From CALMEC01 sp963777565 (GTDB taxonomy: Bacteria > Actinomycetota > Thermoleophilia > Miltoncostaeales > Miltoncostaeaceae), in assembly GCA_963777565.1 (NCBI GenBank), contig CAVZQZ010000009.1, positions 372,001 through 436,000 on the forward strand: DNA of 64,000 nt, in the 5' to 3' direction. A program made the translations under genes and the position numbers. This document shows positions 8,320 to 16,579 of this stretch, in pieces (within the stretch, counting starts at the first letter, position 1; the number at the start of each line of letters is the position of its first letter). Under the pieces are notes generated by a model. That model saw only the letters and a program-made list of their open reading frames with translations. It was not told where the DNA came from and did no database searches.

Positions 8320-9179
8320 GGCGCGCCACCCACGACCCCGCCGATCTGACCGACGAGCTCGATGACCATGACCCCGAGAATGACCAGGAGCGCCGCGGGC
8401 ACCATGATCATCGCGACGACGAGCTGCACCTTCGGCGCGGCGCGGGCTGCGTGCTCGCGCATGTCCTGAGTGCGACTGGACCGGATGAGCGCTGCTTGTC
8501 GCCGAAGTACCGATGCGATCGGCGAGCCGAGCTCCTCCGCCTGCAGGAGCGACCCGACAAGCCCGGTGACCGCGGCGACGCCGAGCCGGTCCGACAGGGC
8601 CGTGTAGGCATCCCGCCGGGGCGTGCCGAGGTCAAGCTCACGAATCGTCGCGGAGATCTCCGACGAGAGCTCACCGGGCAGTCGCTCGGCCGCGATGCGG
8701 ATGGCTCCGTCGAGCGCCATCCCCGACTCCGCACAGATCACGACGAGGTCGATGAAGTCCGGGAGCTCACGCGTGATCCCCCGGCGACGCCGGCGGGCTC
8801 GAACAACGACCCAACGCGCCGGACCCGCGTACCCGGCGATCCCCAGCGCGATCGCGCTGACGACCCCGAGCCCGGCGCTCGTCATCGCGATGCCGGCGCC
8901 GGACACGAGCCCGACCTGGGTGAGCGCGAGTCGCGCCTGCGCGAACTGCGACACGCTAAGTGTCGACGCGAGCCCAGCCGCCGCGAGCGCAGACCGCATG
9001 CGCTCGCCGCCGGCCCAGCCGATCAACGCGGGATGGACCGGCACGGCGCGAACGGCGCGAATGATCGGCGGAACGACCGGACTGGGTCCGGCTCCCCGCT
9101 CGACGCGACGAGCATGCAGACCCAACGCCAATGCGACCAAGGCCAGCGACCACACCATCAACGGGTTCGGAATATCCAT
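8316..9179 (-). CDS. tadC: TadC-like inner-membrane assembly protein
   Basis: This is a type II secretion F-domain protein that forms the membrane platform for Tad/Flp pilus assembly with TadB. The 287-residue protein has membrane segments at the N-terminus, in the middle and at the C-terminus. The conserved cytoplasmic block is LPDFIDLVVICAESGMALDGAIRIAAE. I prefer the ATG at 9179; a TTG at 9188 is possible. It follows tadB after a short gap and its stop overlaps the pilin-like gene. Confidence 0.88.
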   Translation of the reverse strand: MDIPNPLMVWSLALVALALGLHARRVERGAGPSPVVPPIIRAVRAVPVHPALIGWAGGERMRSALAAAGLASTLSVSQFAQARLALTQVGLVSGAGIAMTSAGLGVVSAIALGIAGYAGPARWVVVRARRRRRGITRELPDFIDLVVICAESGMALDGAIRIAAERLPGELSSEISATIRELDLGTPRRDAYTALSDRLGVAAVTGLVGSLLQAEELGSPIASVLRRQAALIRSSRTQDMREHAARAAPKVQLVVAMIMVPAALLVILGVMVIELVGQIGGVVGGAP

Positions 9180-9204
9180 CTGACTCAACCGCGGCGTCCG
9201 CGAT

Positions 9205-10086
9205 TCATGACATTCCCGCCGGCCGGACGATGCGCCGGATGATCACGACGCCCACGACCTGTAGCACGGTCGCGACGAGCAGAAGGCCGAGGCCCGGTCC
9301 GTGGCCGATCGTCCTGGCGAGGGTGCCCGGTGAGACGATCTCCACCAGCACGCCGCCGGCGAGCGGGAGGCCGGCCACGAGCCACGCCGACATCCGCGCC
9401 TGCGCCGTTGCCGATCGCGCCTCCCGCTCGAGCGCGGTGCGTTCCTCGAGGCCGGCGGCGAGGTCGGTGAGCGCTCGGGCGAGGTCCCCTCCGACGACCC
9501 GCTGCACCATGATCGCGGTCACCATCGTTCGCAGCCCCGGGTCGGGAAGTCGGGCCACGGCGTCCTGCAGCGCGTTATCGATCCGCTCTCCGAGTTCGAG
9601 GTCGGCGGAGAGCGTGCGCAGCTCGGACGCGGCGGGCTCGGGGGCGTCGCGGGCAGCGCGCGCAATGGCCTGCCGCAACGAGAGTCCGGCGCCGATCGCG
9701 CCCGCGAGCTGCTGAGCGACGACCGGGAGTTGGGCAGCGAATCGATCGAGATACCGCCGCTCCGCCGACGCCACCACGCTCCATCCTGCAGCGCCGACCG
9801 CGGCTGCGCCGACCAGGGAGACGACCGGGCTTTTCACGAGCATCCACGCGACCAGGCCCATCGACCCGGCGCAGGCGAGCGTCCCCGCGAGGAACACGTC
9901 GGGAGCGATCGACACGCCGGCCCGGGCGAGCGCGGTGCCGAGCGCGGAGCAGCGGTCTGTCCGGCGAATCGACCGGCGCAGTGCCTCGAGTCGCGCGAGC
10001 ACCGCAGGCGGATCGAGCCGCCGGACCCCCATTACGGCGGTGATCGCCGCCCCGGACGCGAGCACGGCCGCCACACCACGGGTCAT
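9205..10086 (-). CDS. tadB: TadB-like inner-membrane assembly protein
   Basis: This is a T2SF-domain membrane protein of 293 residues, the partner of TadC in the pilus platform. It has membrane segments near the N-terminus, at about 80-115 and at the C-terminus. The cytoplasmic F-domain includes LPVVAQQLAGAIGAGLSLRQAIARAA and VVGGDLARALTDLA. The ATG at 10086 overlaps the tadA stop as ATGA, which fixes the start and implies translational coupling. Confidence 0.88.
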   Translation of the reverse strand: MTRGVAAVLASGAAITAVMGVRRLDPPAVLARLEALRRSIRRTDRCSALGTALARAGVSIAPDVFLAGTLACAGSMGLVAWMLVKSPVVSLVGAAAVGAAGWSVVASAERRYLDRFAAQLPVVAQQLAGAIGAGLSLRQAIARAARDAPEPAASELRTLSADLELGERIDNALQDAVARLPDPGLRTMVTAIMVQRVVGGDLARALTDLAAGLEERTALEREARSATAQARMSAWLVAGLPLAGGVLVEIVSPGTLARTIGHGPGLGLLLVATVLQVVGVVIIRRIVRPAGMS

Positions 10087-11321
10087 CCGAACTCCCCGAG
10101 CGCAGCATCGTTGCGGGCCTGAGTCAGCCATGCAGCCGCGTCCTCGTGCCACACAAACGTCCCCGCGAGTCGGTCGCCGTTCCATCCGTCGGCCTGGAAG
10201 CGCACGAGCGGCGTGAATGCCACGCCGTGCTCCGACGCCTGCGTCGCCGTGATCTCGACAACCCGGCGCACGCCATCGGCCATGCGAGCCTGGTGGACGA
10301 TCAGGTCGATGGCGTGGGCGACTTGATCGGCCACAGCCGCGTACGGGAGTTCCAGGTCGCCCATCAACGCGAGCGTCTGAAGCCGGCGGACGGCATCGGC
10401 CGGCGACGACGCGTGCAATGTCGAGAGCGAGCCCTCGTGGCCAGTGGTCATCGCGGCGAGCATGTCGAGGGCCTCCGCCCCCCGGACCTCCCCGACCACG
10501 ATCCGATCGGGCCGCATCCGCAGGGCGTTTCGCACGAGCGCCCGGATCGTCACTGCGCCGCGTCCTTCGAGGCTCCCGGGCCGACTCTCGAGCCGGATCA
10601 CGTGCGGCAGTGCAATTCGAAGCTCCGCGGCATCCTCGATCGTGATCACGCGCTCGGCGGCAGGGATGAACGCCGCAAGCGCCGCGAGGGTGGTGGTCTT
10701 GCCGCTCCCCGTGCCGCCGATGACGAGGACGTTCCGCCGCGCGACCACGCCGAGGCGCATGAGGTCGAGCATCTGCTCGGTCAGGCTCCCGAGCGCGACG
10801 AGATCGGCACCTTCGAGTGTCCGCTCGCCGAACCGGCGAACGGTCAGAACCGGCCCCTGAAGGCTGAGCGGCGGGATGATCGCATTGATCCGCGACCCGT
10901 CCGGAAGGCGCGCATCGACCATCGGGCTCGCCTCGTCAAGCCGTCGGCCGAGCGGGGACAGGATGCGGTCGATGACGTGCAGCAGGTGAGCGGAATCGGC
11001 GAACCGCGCCGGGGCGGGCTCGATGCGCCCGTACCGCTCGACGAACACGGCATCCGGCCCGTTGACCATGACCTCGGTCACCTCCGGGTCGCGCAGGAGC
11101 GGCTCGAGCGGGCCGAATCCGAGGGTCTCGTCGACGACGGCCTGCACGACGGCGTGGCGCTCGGCGGCGGGCATCACACGGCGCTCCTGCTCGATGAGTT
11201 GCTCGACGAGTTGTCCGAGCGAGCCGGAATCCACGCGGCCGGGCTCGAGTGCGGCCTCACGGACCGCGCGTGCGCGCAGGTGAGCCACCAGCCGGGCGTC
11301 GATTTGCCCGTTGGCGCTCAT
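10083..11321 (-). CDS. tadA: TadA/CpaF pilus assembly ATPase
   Basis: This is the hexameric secretion ATPase (VirB11/PulE superfamily) that powers Tad/Flp pilus assembly at the inner membrane. The 412-residue protein has a helical N-terminal region, VTEVMVNGPDAVFVERYG near 81-98, Walker A GGTGSGKTT at about 202-210, an Asp box (ITIEDAAEL), Walker B region PDRIVVGEVRGAEALDML and the His box region TTGHEGSLSTLHA. The ATG at 11321 overlaps the preceding gene by 4 bp. Confidence 0.95.
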   Translation of the reverse strand: MSANGQIDARLVAHLRARAVREAALEPGRVDSGSLGQLVEQLIEQERRVMPAAERHAVVQAVVDETLGFGPLEPLLRDPEVTEVMVNGPDAVFVERYGRIEPAPARFADSAHLLHVIDRILSPLGRRLDEASPMVDARLPDGSRINAIIPPLSLQGPVLTVRRFGERTLEGADLVALGSLTEQMLDLMRLGVVARRNVLVIGGTGSGKTTTLAALAAFIPAAERVITIEDAAELRIALPHVIRLESRPGSLEGRGAVTIRALVRNALRMRPDRIVVGEVRGAEALDMLAAMTTGHEGSLSTLHASSPADAVRRLQTLALMGDLELPYAAVADQVAHAIDLIVHQARMADGVRRVVEITATQASEHGVAFTPLVRFQADGWNGDRLAGTFVWHEDAAAWLTQARNDAALGEFG

Positions 11322-12112
11322 CCGGCGCGCACCGCCCCCACAAGCACGTCCATCGCGGAGGCGAGCGAACGACGCCGGCGACCGGGCCACCGTCCCGCTC
11401 CGAGATCGTCGGCGTCGCGATCGCCCCTGCCGAGCTCCACCGCCACCGGGTATCCCACGGCTCGTGAGAACGCACGTGTGCTCAGGTGATCGCGTCCGAC
11501 CCCGCCGTTCACGACGAGGAGCGGCTCCCCCGCACGGCTCGCCGATCGCAGCCCATCGAGCCGAACGCGGGCCGACCGTGCCCCGGCGATGGTCTTGGCG
11601 GCGACGACCACCACCCGACCGTGGGTGCACGCCTCCTGAGCCGATGGGCCCACCGCGTTGCCGGCATCGACCACGAGCACCCCAAGCGTGGCGGCGCAGT
11701 CGAGGAGTCGCGCGGCAGCCTGGCGGCCCCACCCGTCGCCGCTCACGCCCGCCGGTCGGCCGAGCATGAGCGCCACGTTCGACGGATGGCGGTGAGCGAC
11801 CAGCTGGACATGGCGCGGCTCGAGCTCATCGATCACCGGCAGGAGATCGTCGATGGTTCGATCCGGCGGAACCCGCCACGCCCCGGCCAGGTCACCCACG
11901 AGGTCGAGCAGGCCGGCGGGCTCCCCGGAGTCGGCCAGCGCAAGTGCGATGCCACCCGCGACCACGCTCGTGCCGACGCCCCCGGCAGCGCCGATAACGA
12001 CGACCACCTGCGGAGTGTGTCGACGGGAGACCGTCTCGGCGTCGACGTCGCCCGCCGGATGCACGAGCGCGTCCCACACCTCGCTGTCGCTGACAACGAC
12101 ATGACGACTCAT
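11318..12112 (-). CDS. CpaE/TadZ-like ParA-fold protein with degenerate P-loop
   Basis: CpaE/TadZ proteins are MinD/ParA-like ATPases that position Tad pilus machines at the pole. This 264-residue protein has the fold but a changed P-loop, GAAGGVGTS (41-49), in place of KGGxGKT/S. Both the signature Lys and the second, phosphate-binding Lys are absent. VLVVDAGNAVG resembles the Walker B strand. It may bind nucleotide weakly or not at all. Start and stop overlap neighbouring pilus genes as ATGA. Confidence 0.78.
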   Translation of the reverse strand: MSRHVVVSDSEVWDALVHPAGDVDAETVSRRHTPQVVVVIGAAGGVGTSVVAGGIALALADSGEPAGLLDLVGDLAGAWRVPPDRTIDDLLPVIDELEPRHVQLVAHRHPSNVALMLGRPAGVSGDGWGRQAAARLLDCAATLGVLVVDAGNAVGPSAQEACTHGRVVVVAAKTIAGARSARVRLDGLRSASRAGEPLLVVNGGVGRDHLSTRAFSRAVGYPVAVELGRGDRDADDLGAGRWPGRRRRSLASAMDVLVGAVRAG

Positions 12113-12759
12113 GGAGTGAGCCCCGCCGGGCGCGGCAGCAGACGGACACCCCCGGCGCGATCGAGTGCCGCGGTGAGTCGCAGCGCGTCTCGCTCGCCGA
12201 CACGCAGAAGAATCGCACCGCCCTCGTCGCCGCCAGCCGCGTCGACGCCGGAAGCGGTGGTCTGAGCGATCACTTCGGCGTCGGCGACGACGACCCGCGC
12301 GGCCGCCACCGGACCGTCGGCGTTCGAGGCGACGACATCCACCCGCGATCCCGGCACGAGTACCGCGGCGGCCGCCCCTGCGGCCGCGATCGGCACCGAG
12401 AGGCCGCGCTCGCCGGCGGCGAGCGGCGGAGGCGCGAGCCCGGGCGCCCCACCCAGCGCGGCCTGGGTCACGGGCTCTCCGGCTGCGATCGGCACGGCCA
12501 CCGTGCGCCCCTGAACCTCGTCGAACGAGCGCATCATTCCCGGGAGCCGCGCCCCGGAGGGAACCGGAGCGAGCGTCAGCACCGCCGCCGGATCATCGAG
12601 CCGCAAGCCCACCGCGATTGGCTCCGATGCAACAACCACCGGCACTCTTGGCGTGTCGACGGCGGCGGCACGCATGGTGAGGACCCCCGCGGCAACGGCA
12701 AGCACACCCGCAGCCGCGAACCAGGCGCTCGGACGCCGCCGGAGGCGTCGGCCGATCAT
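12109..12759 (-). CDS. cpaB: CpaB/RcpC-like pilus assembly protein (SAF domain)
   Basis: This is a 216-residue protein with an N-terminal membrane segment (about 12-33) followed by a SAF-like domain (VVVASEPIAVGLRLDDPAAV, then GRTVAVPIAAGEPVTQAAL) and a later VLVPGSRVDVVAS block. These are features of CpaB/RcpC, which lines the periplasmic or outer part of Tad systems. It overlaps its neighbours on both sides by 4 bp. Confidence 0.82.
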   Translation of the reverse strand: MIGRRLRRRPSAWFAAAGVLAVAAGVLTMRAAAVDTPRVPVVVASEPIAVGLRLDDPAAVLTLAPVPSGARLPGMMRSFDEVQGRTVAVPIAAGEPVTQAALGGAPGLAPPPLAAGERGLSVPIAAAGAAAAVLVPGSRVDVVASNADGPVAAARVVVADAEVIAQTTASGVDAAGGDEGGAILLRVGERDALRLTAALDRAGGVRLLPRPAGLTP

Positions 12760-13313
12760 TGCCCGTCCTCCCGGCCTCGACGTTCGACCGGGCTGCCGCA
12801 GCGGGCGCAGCGATCACCGGCGGGTCCACCGGCCGAGCACCACAGGCATGGCCGCCACGCGCATGACGCCCACCGCCGCAGGGTGCCCGGGCGCAGCGGT
12901 CGATCGAGGACTCCCGAGCGGCACATCGTGAGCAGCGTCGCGCAGCACAGCACGTCGAGCACCCGCCCGCCGGCCGAAGAGCCCGACTCGTCGGCACGGC
13001 TTGCGATGCCCACGCTCAACACGGCCATTTCGTCGCAGTCGGGAAGGCGCCGCAGTTCGAGACCGAGGAGCGGGGCCAGGTCCAGGAGGCAGCGCGCGCC
13101 TGGATCGGCCGAGGGGTCGCGGGCGAGCACGACGGCGGGCCTGGGAACTGCCGCCAGTGTGTCCAGCACCGTCTCCGGGTCAAGCGGCGCCCACCTCCGG
13201 CCGCGCCGGTACCGGGGCGGGCGGGGGCGGGGCACGACGACGAGGTTCGCCGGCAGGCCGCCGAGCGGGTCCACGACGCCCTGCTCGACGATGATGGTCA
13301 CAGGGGCGGTCAT
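12756..13313 (-). CDS. Unknown protein with C-terminal zinc-finger-like cysteines, in the Tad operon
   Basis: This 185-residue protein matches no family I recognise. The N-terminal two thirds look like a soluble alpha/beta domain (VTIIVEQGVVDPLGG, then VPRPAVVLARDPSADPGARC). The C-terminal part has CAWRPCLWC followed 9 residues later by CARCG, a probable metal-binding knuckle. It lies between the histidine kinase and cpaB with 4-bp overlaps on both sides, so it is made together with the pilus machine. It could be a regulator or adaptor of pilus assembly; this is inference. Confidence 0.55.
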   Translation of the reverse strand: MTAPVTIIVEQGVVDPLGGLPANLVVVPRPRPPRYRRGRRWAPLDPETVLDTLAAVPRPAVVLARDPSADPGARCLLDLAPLLGLELRRLPDCDEMAVLSVGIASRADESGSSAGGRVLDVLCCATLLTMCRSGVLDRPLRPGTLRRWASCAWRPCLWCSAGGPAGDRCARCGSPVERRGREDGQ

Positions 13314-14008
13314 CGGGCAACACTCATCTGTCCCGACGCCGGCAGCTCGACTTGGAACGTCGTTCCCGGCACGTGGGAGTCGAGCGCGATGCGGCCGTTG
13401 TGCCTGGCCGCGATCTCACCGGCGATTCGGAGGCCGATTCCCCAGCCATGGGTCTCACGATGTCCGGGATGACGCTCGAAGATGGTCGAGCGCGCTCGCA
13501 CGTCGGTGCTCCCTCCGCGGTCCGACACGCGGAGCGTGACATTCCGGCCGTCGTCGCCGATCGCGAGCGTCACACCGGTGCCATGCGGCGCGTGTCGGAC
13601 CGCGTTCGAGACGAGATTGTCGACGAGCCGCCGAAGCTCCTCGGCGGAGCCCATGACCTCGGCCTGGTCGGTGAGCGCCTCGGCGGTGAGCACGATGCCG
13701 CGCTCGGCAGCTGAGCCCTCGTGCCTTCGAACGGCTTCACGGGCGACGGAGACCAGATCGACGGGGCCGGGGGGCTCGTCGCACGCGATCCCGCAGAGCG
13801 CGGAGCGCACCCGATCGATCACCGTGACCACTCGGTCGATCTCGCCGTCGATGATCCGGAGCCTTTCGAGGAGCGCCTCCGGCTGACCGGCGCAGCGAAC
13901 GATCCCGTGGCACTGGCCGCGGATGACGCCGAGGGGACTGCGCATGTCATGCAGCAACTCCTCGGCGCACCGTGCATGGTCGACACCGACCACCACCCTG
14001 CCGCTCAT
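13310..14008 (-). CDS. Soluble sensor histidine kinase of the Tad operon
   Basis: This is a 232-residue histidine kinase with no membrane segment and almost no sensor region. The phosphoacceptor is His20 in LLHDMRSPLGVIRG, followed by a dimerisation helix. The ATPase domain has DNLVSNAVRHA (N box), VSDRGGSTD (G1) and GWGIGLRIAGEIAARHNGRI (G2). The ATG at 14008 overlaps the response-regulator stop (TGATG). It probably phosphorylates the neighbouring regulator in response to an intracellular signal or partner protein. Confidence 0.85.
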   Translation of the reverse strand: MSGRVVVGVDHARCAEELLHDMRSPLGVIRGQCHGIVRCAGQPEALLERLRIIDGEIDRVVTVIDRVRSALCGIACDEPPGPVDLVSVAREAVRRHEGSAAERGIVLTAEALTDQAEVMGSAEELRRLVDNLVSNAVRHAPHGTGVTLAIGDDGRNVTLRVSDRGGSTDVRARSTIFERHPGHRETHGWGIGLRIAGEIAARHNGRIALDSHVPGTTFQVELPASGQMSVAR

Positions 14009-14763
14009 CAGCGCTCCTCCGGGAGGAGGCGGTATCCCTGGCCCCAGACGTTGCGCACCCATCCACCAACTCCGGCGGCGGCCAGCTTGCCGCGAAGCCG
14101 GCTGGCGTGGGTGTCGACCGTGCGGGTGCGGACGTTCGCCGAGAAGCCCCACACATCCTTGAGGAGTTCGCCCTTCGACACCACGCGATGTGGATCCCTG
14201 GCCAGGACGCAGAGCAACCCGAACTCCTTCGCCGACAGCCCGATCGTGCGACCGTGGACGAGCACCCGCATCGCACGCCGGTCGACCTCGACCGGTCCGA
14301 CGCGGAGCGATCCGGCCAGGCTCACCCCGCGGGCTCGCCGCACATGCGAGCCGACGCGCGCGAGAAGCTCCGGATAGTGGAACGGCTTGATCAGGTAGTC
14401 GTCGGCGCCGCGCTCGATGCCTCGCACGACGCTGTGCATGTCATCACGTCCGGACATGAGCACGATTGCCATGCCGGGGTCCCAGGCGCCCGAGGTGGAT
14501 CCCTCCCGCAGGAGAGACACGAGCTCGTACCCGCTCATGCCCGGGAGCGCGACGTCGATCAGGGCGACGTCCGGGCAGCTCGTCCGGACGAGGTCGAGGG
14601 CCTCCTCTCCGCTCCGGGCGGTGATGACCGCGAAGCGGTCCGCGGTGAGGTTGTCGTCGAGGAACCCGACGACGCCGGGGTCGTCGTCCACGACGAGGGC
14701 GGTGAGGATGTTCGCGCCCAGGTCGATGGCGGGAGCGGCGCGTGGTGGTGTGAGTGTGGGCAT
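14008..14763 (-). CDS. OmpR-family response regulator of the Tad operon
   Basis: This is a 251-residue two-domain regulator. The receiver has the acidic pair in VVDDDPG, phosphoacceptor Asp70 in ALIDVALPGMSG, and KPF near 128. The winged-helix DNA-binding domain ends with THASRLRGKL and WGQGYRLLPEER. As the first gene of the overlapping operon that continues into the kinase and pilus genes, it probably controls pilus expression, including its own. The ATG at 14763 is the first in frame. Confidence 0.92.
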   Translation of the reverse strand: MPTLTPPRAAPAIDLGANILTALVVDDDPGVVGFLDDNLTADRFAVITARSGEEALDLVRTSCPDVALIDVALPGMSGYELVSLLREGSTSGAWDPGMAIVLMSGRDDMHSVVRGIERGADDYLIKPFHYPELLARVGSHVRRARGVSLAGSLRVGPVEVDRRAMRVLVHGRTIGLSAKEFGLLCVLARDPHRVVSKGELLKDVWGFSANVRTRTVDTHASRLRGKLAAAGVGGWVRNVWGQGYRLLPEER

Positions 14764-14868
14764 GGGACCTCGCTCGGCAGTGATGTCCGCACCGGGTGTG
14801 TGCGGTGCATCAGTTCAAAGGCTCGAGCGGGCCGAAATGGCCCCCCTCCCTCCGGCCAGATCTTCGCT

Positions 14869-15234
14869 CTATGCGGACATTTTCGCCGGTGAGCGACACG
14901 TGAGGATCGTCCCGACTGCCAGCTCGGCGAGCCGGCCGGTGCGCACCTCCACCACCGCGCGGGCTCCGCGGACTGCCGCGTGCCGCCACGCCGGGAGCGG
15001 GTCGACAACCCGCAGCACCCGCCCATCGCCGTCGAGGAAGGCGCACGCGATCGGGATGCGCATGCCCCAGGTGTGCACCGACGAGCACGGCTCGAGCCAC
15101 AGGCCCTCGTCGTCGGCGAGGTCGGGGGTGCCGAGCAGGCCCACCAGACGCGCCGACGGGCGGTCGGCGACGTGGCAGCGGGCGACCAGGAGGGTGCCGT
15201 CGGCGTCGACGACTTCTCGCACGTCGCGACACAT
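14869..15234 (-). CDS. DUF192 family protein
   Basis: This is a small protein with the DUF192 fold: an N-terminal strand pair (TLLVARCHVADRPSARLVGLLG), the signature LEPCSSVHTWGMRIPIACAFLDGDG, and a closing LAELAVGTIL. The function of the family is unknown. I use the ATG at 15234 (121 residues); a GTG at 15258 would add eight residues. It is encoded just upstream of the Tad operon on the same strand, and DUF192 proteins commonly occur near Tad loci, so a link to the pilus is possible. Confidence 0.75.
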   Translation of the reverse strand: MCRDVREVVDADGTLLVARCHVADRPSARLVGLLGTPDLADDEGLWLEPCSSVHTWGMRIPIACAFLDGDGRVLRVVDPLPAWRHAAVRGARAVVEVRTGRLAELAVGTILTCRSPAKMSA

Positions 15235-15305
15235 CCGATCGGCACGGAATCGGCTCACGGCAGGATCGTGCCACGCGGCCGCGAAGTGCGTCCGAGAGCC
15301 GTTGG

Positions 15306-15311
15306 TACACT
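15306..15311 (+). promoter_or_regulatory. Candidate -10 element (TACACT) for the 15338 gene
   Basis: TACACT lies 26 bp before the ATG at 15338, and a GGGAG ribosome-binding site sits between them (15328-15332). No convincing -35 hexamer is visible. Confidence 0.4.
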
Positions 15312-15337
15312 CGGCGCGCCTCCTGAGGGAGCCACTT

Positions 15338-15805
15338 ATGGGCCAATCACGCAAGACACCTTCGAACTACCAGTCGGGCACCGACTTCACGATGGAGTTC
15401 GGGAAGTTCCGGTTCAAGTTCAACAGCCGCGACTTCCGCGAACGCGCCGAGCACGCCGCCGTGCAGCTCGCGTTCGTGAAGCCCGGGGAGCTGTCGGATG
15501 AGGACCTCGACCAGCTCGTCGAACTTGTCGCCCATGGCGAGGTCAAGAGCGACGGGCGGCTCGCAAGCCACCTGCAGGAGCATCGCGACGCGCTCCTCGG
15601 CTTCGACGACGACCTCGTCCACTGGCTCCGCAAGCTGGTGTTCCGTGGCGCCTGGGTGGACCAGCAGATCAAGGAGGACCTCGTCGAGCCGGTGCTCGAG
15701 GAGAGCGGCTTTACCTACCGCTGCACGGTTACCTCGGACATCATCGAGGAGATCGTCGACAAGCCCGACTGGTCGGCGGTCGGGTTCGGAACCGAATCTC
15801 CGTGA
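15338..15805 (+). CDS. Unknown conserved-looking acidic protein
   Basis: This 155-residue soluble protein belongs to no family I can name. It reads as a genuine protein: FTMEFGKFRFKFNSRDFRE at the start, a mixed helical middle (LSDEDLDQLVELVAHGEV) and an acidic C-terminal half. There is no signal peptide or membrane segment. A good ribosome-binding site (GGGAG) precedes the ATG at 15338. The stop overlaps the GTG of the next gene (GTGA). Confidence 0.6.
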   Translation: MGQSRKTPSNYQSGTDFTMEFGKFRFKFNSRDFRERAEHAAVQLAFVKPGELSDEDLDQLVELVAHGEVKSDGRLASHLQEHRDALLGFDDDLVHWLRKLVFRGAWVDQQIKEDLVEPVLEESGFTYRCTVTSDIIEEIVDKPDWSAVGFGTESP

Positions 15806-16140
15806 GCGGGAGCCACGACCCGCGCGACGTCTTGGACGCGGTTCGTCGGCTGGAGGCGGATCTCGGTGAGATGAGGGCGCGGGCGGCGAGCGAGTCGGGC
15901 CCGCAGCCGGCGTCCGGGATGCGCACGAGCGAGCAGACCGCGATCGTCGAGGACCTCGAGGTGCTCGTCGACCTCGTCGGCAGCTCGTGGCGCACCACCC
16001 GTCAAGAGGTCGCAGCCGTCGCCGCCGAGCTCGCCGAGCTGCGGCGGCTCGCCGACGAGGCCCGCGCCGCGCTCAAGGACGTGCGGTTCGAGCTGCGCCT
16101 CGTCCGGGACGAGGCCCGCGGGGGCGACGAGCCCGAGTAA
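15802..16140 (+). CDS. Small coiled-coil protein, function unknown
   Basis: This 112-residue, highly charged protein is probably mostly helical: DVLDAVRRLEADLGEMRARA near the start and VAAELAELRRLADEARAALK near the C-terminus form heptad-like coiled coils. It is translationally coupled to the preceding gene through a GTGA overlap, so the two products may interact. No known domain is seen. Confidence 0.55.
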   Translation: MSGSHDPRDVLDAVRRLEADLGEMRARAASESGPQPASGMRTSEQTAIVEDLEVLVDLVGSSWRTTRQEVAAVAAELAELRRLADEARAALKDVRFELRLVRDEARGGDEPE

Positions 16141-16276
16141 GTCGGTGAAACGTCAGGGGCGTCGGCGCAGCACCCGCCGCTCACGAGGGCCCGCGAGGAC
16201 GATGGTCAGGGCATCGGACTCAAGGCGAGGTCGAAGCTCATCGGGAACGCGAGCGAATCCCGCGGCTCACGGGCGA

Positions 16277-16579
16277 CTACGACGAGGGTCGCAGCGAGCC
16301 CTGCACCGCTGCCATGGCGCGGGCGAACAGGAGACCCATCGCGTCGGCCGACTCCTCGGGAGTAGCTCGGGGGCCGAGCGTCGCGAGCCCGGCGGCGGCG
16401 AGCGTGACGGCCTGCTCCACGACCTGGATCCGCTCCAGCGGGCCCGCCCGCCCGCCGGTCTCCGCCTGGACCTCCTCGAACGCCGCCTGCTGGGCGCGCA
16501 TCAGGTCCTTGAGCCGCTGCTTGAAGTCGTCGGCCGCCCCTTCGCCAAAGGCGAACGGGAAGTCGTCCTGCGAGCTCAC
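16277..16579 (-). CDS. Small helical protein downstream of glpX, function unknown
   Basis: This is a 100-residue protein beginning VSSQDDFPFAFGEGAADDF and predicted to be helical (DFKQRLKDLMRAQQAAFEEV, then ERIQVVEQAVTLAAAGLATLG). I recognise no family. The GTG at 16579 overlaps the glpX stop (GTGA), so it is translated with fructose-bisphosphatase. The small size and operon position suggest an accessory or regulatory role, but nothing shows it directly. Confidence 0.55.
   Translation of the reverse strand: MSSQDDFPFAFGEGAADDFKQRLKDLMRAQQAAFEEVQAETGGRAGPLERIQVVEQAVTLAAAGLATLGPRATPEESADAMGLLFARAMAAVQGSLRPSS

Noticed and set aside
14780..14830. Inverted repeat CCGCAC..GTGCGG upstream of the Tad response regulator considered as an operator.
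   Set aside because: It is a 6-bp GC-rich stem that could occur by chance in this composition; no second copy was seen.
16153..16270. Possible 38-residue minus-strand gene after the glpX-linked small gene (reads PDELRPRLESDALTIVLAG).
   Set aside because: It needs a one-base deletion near 16258 to connect to the GTG at 16270, and no family is recognisable. Otherwise 16141-16276 shows nothing.
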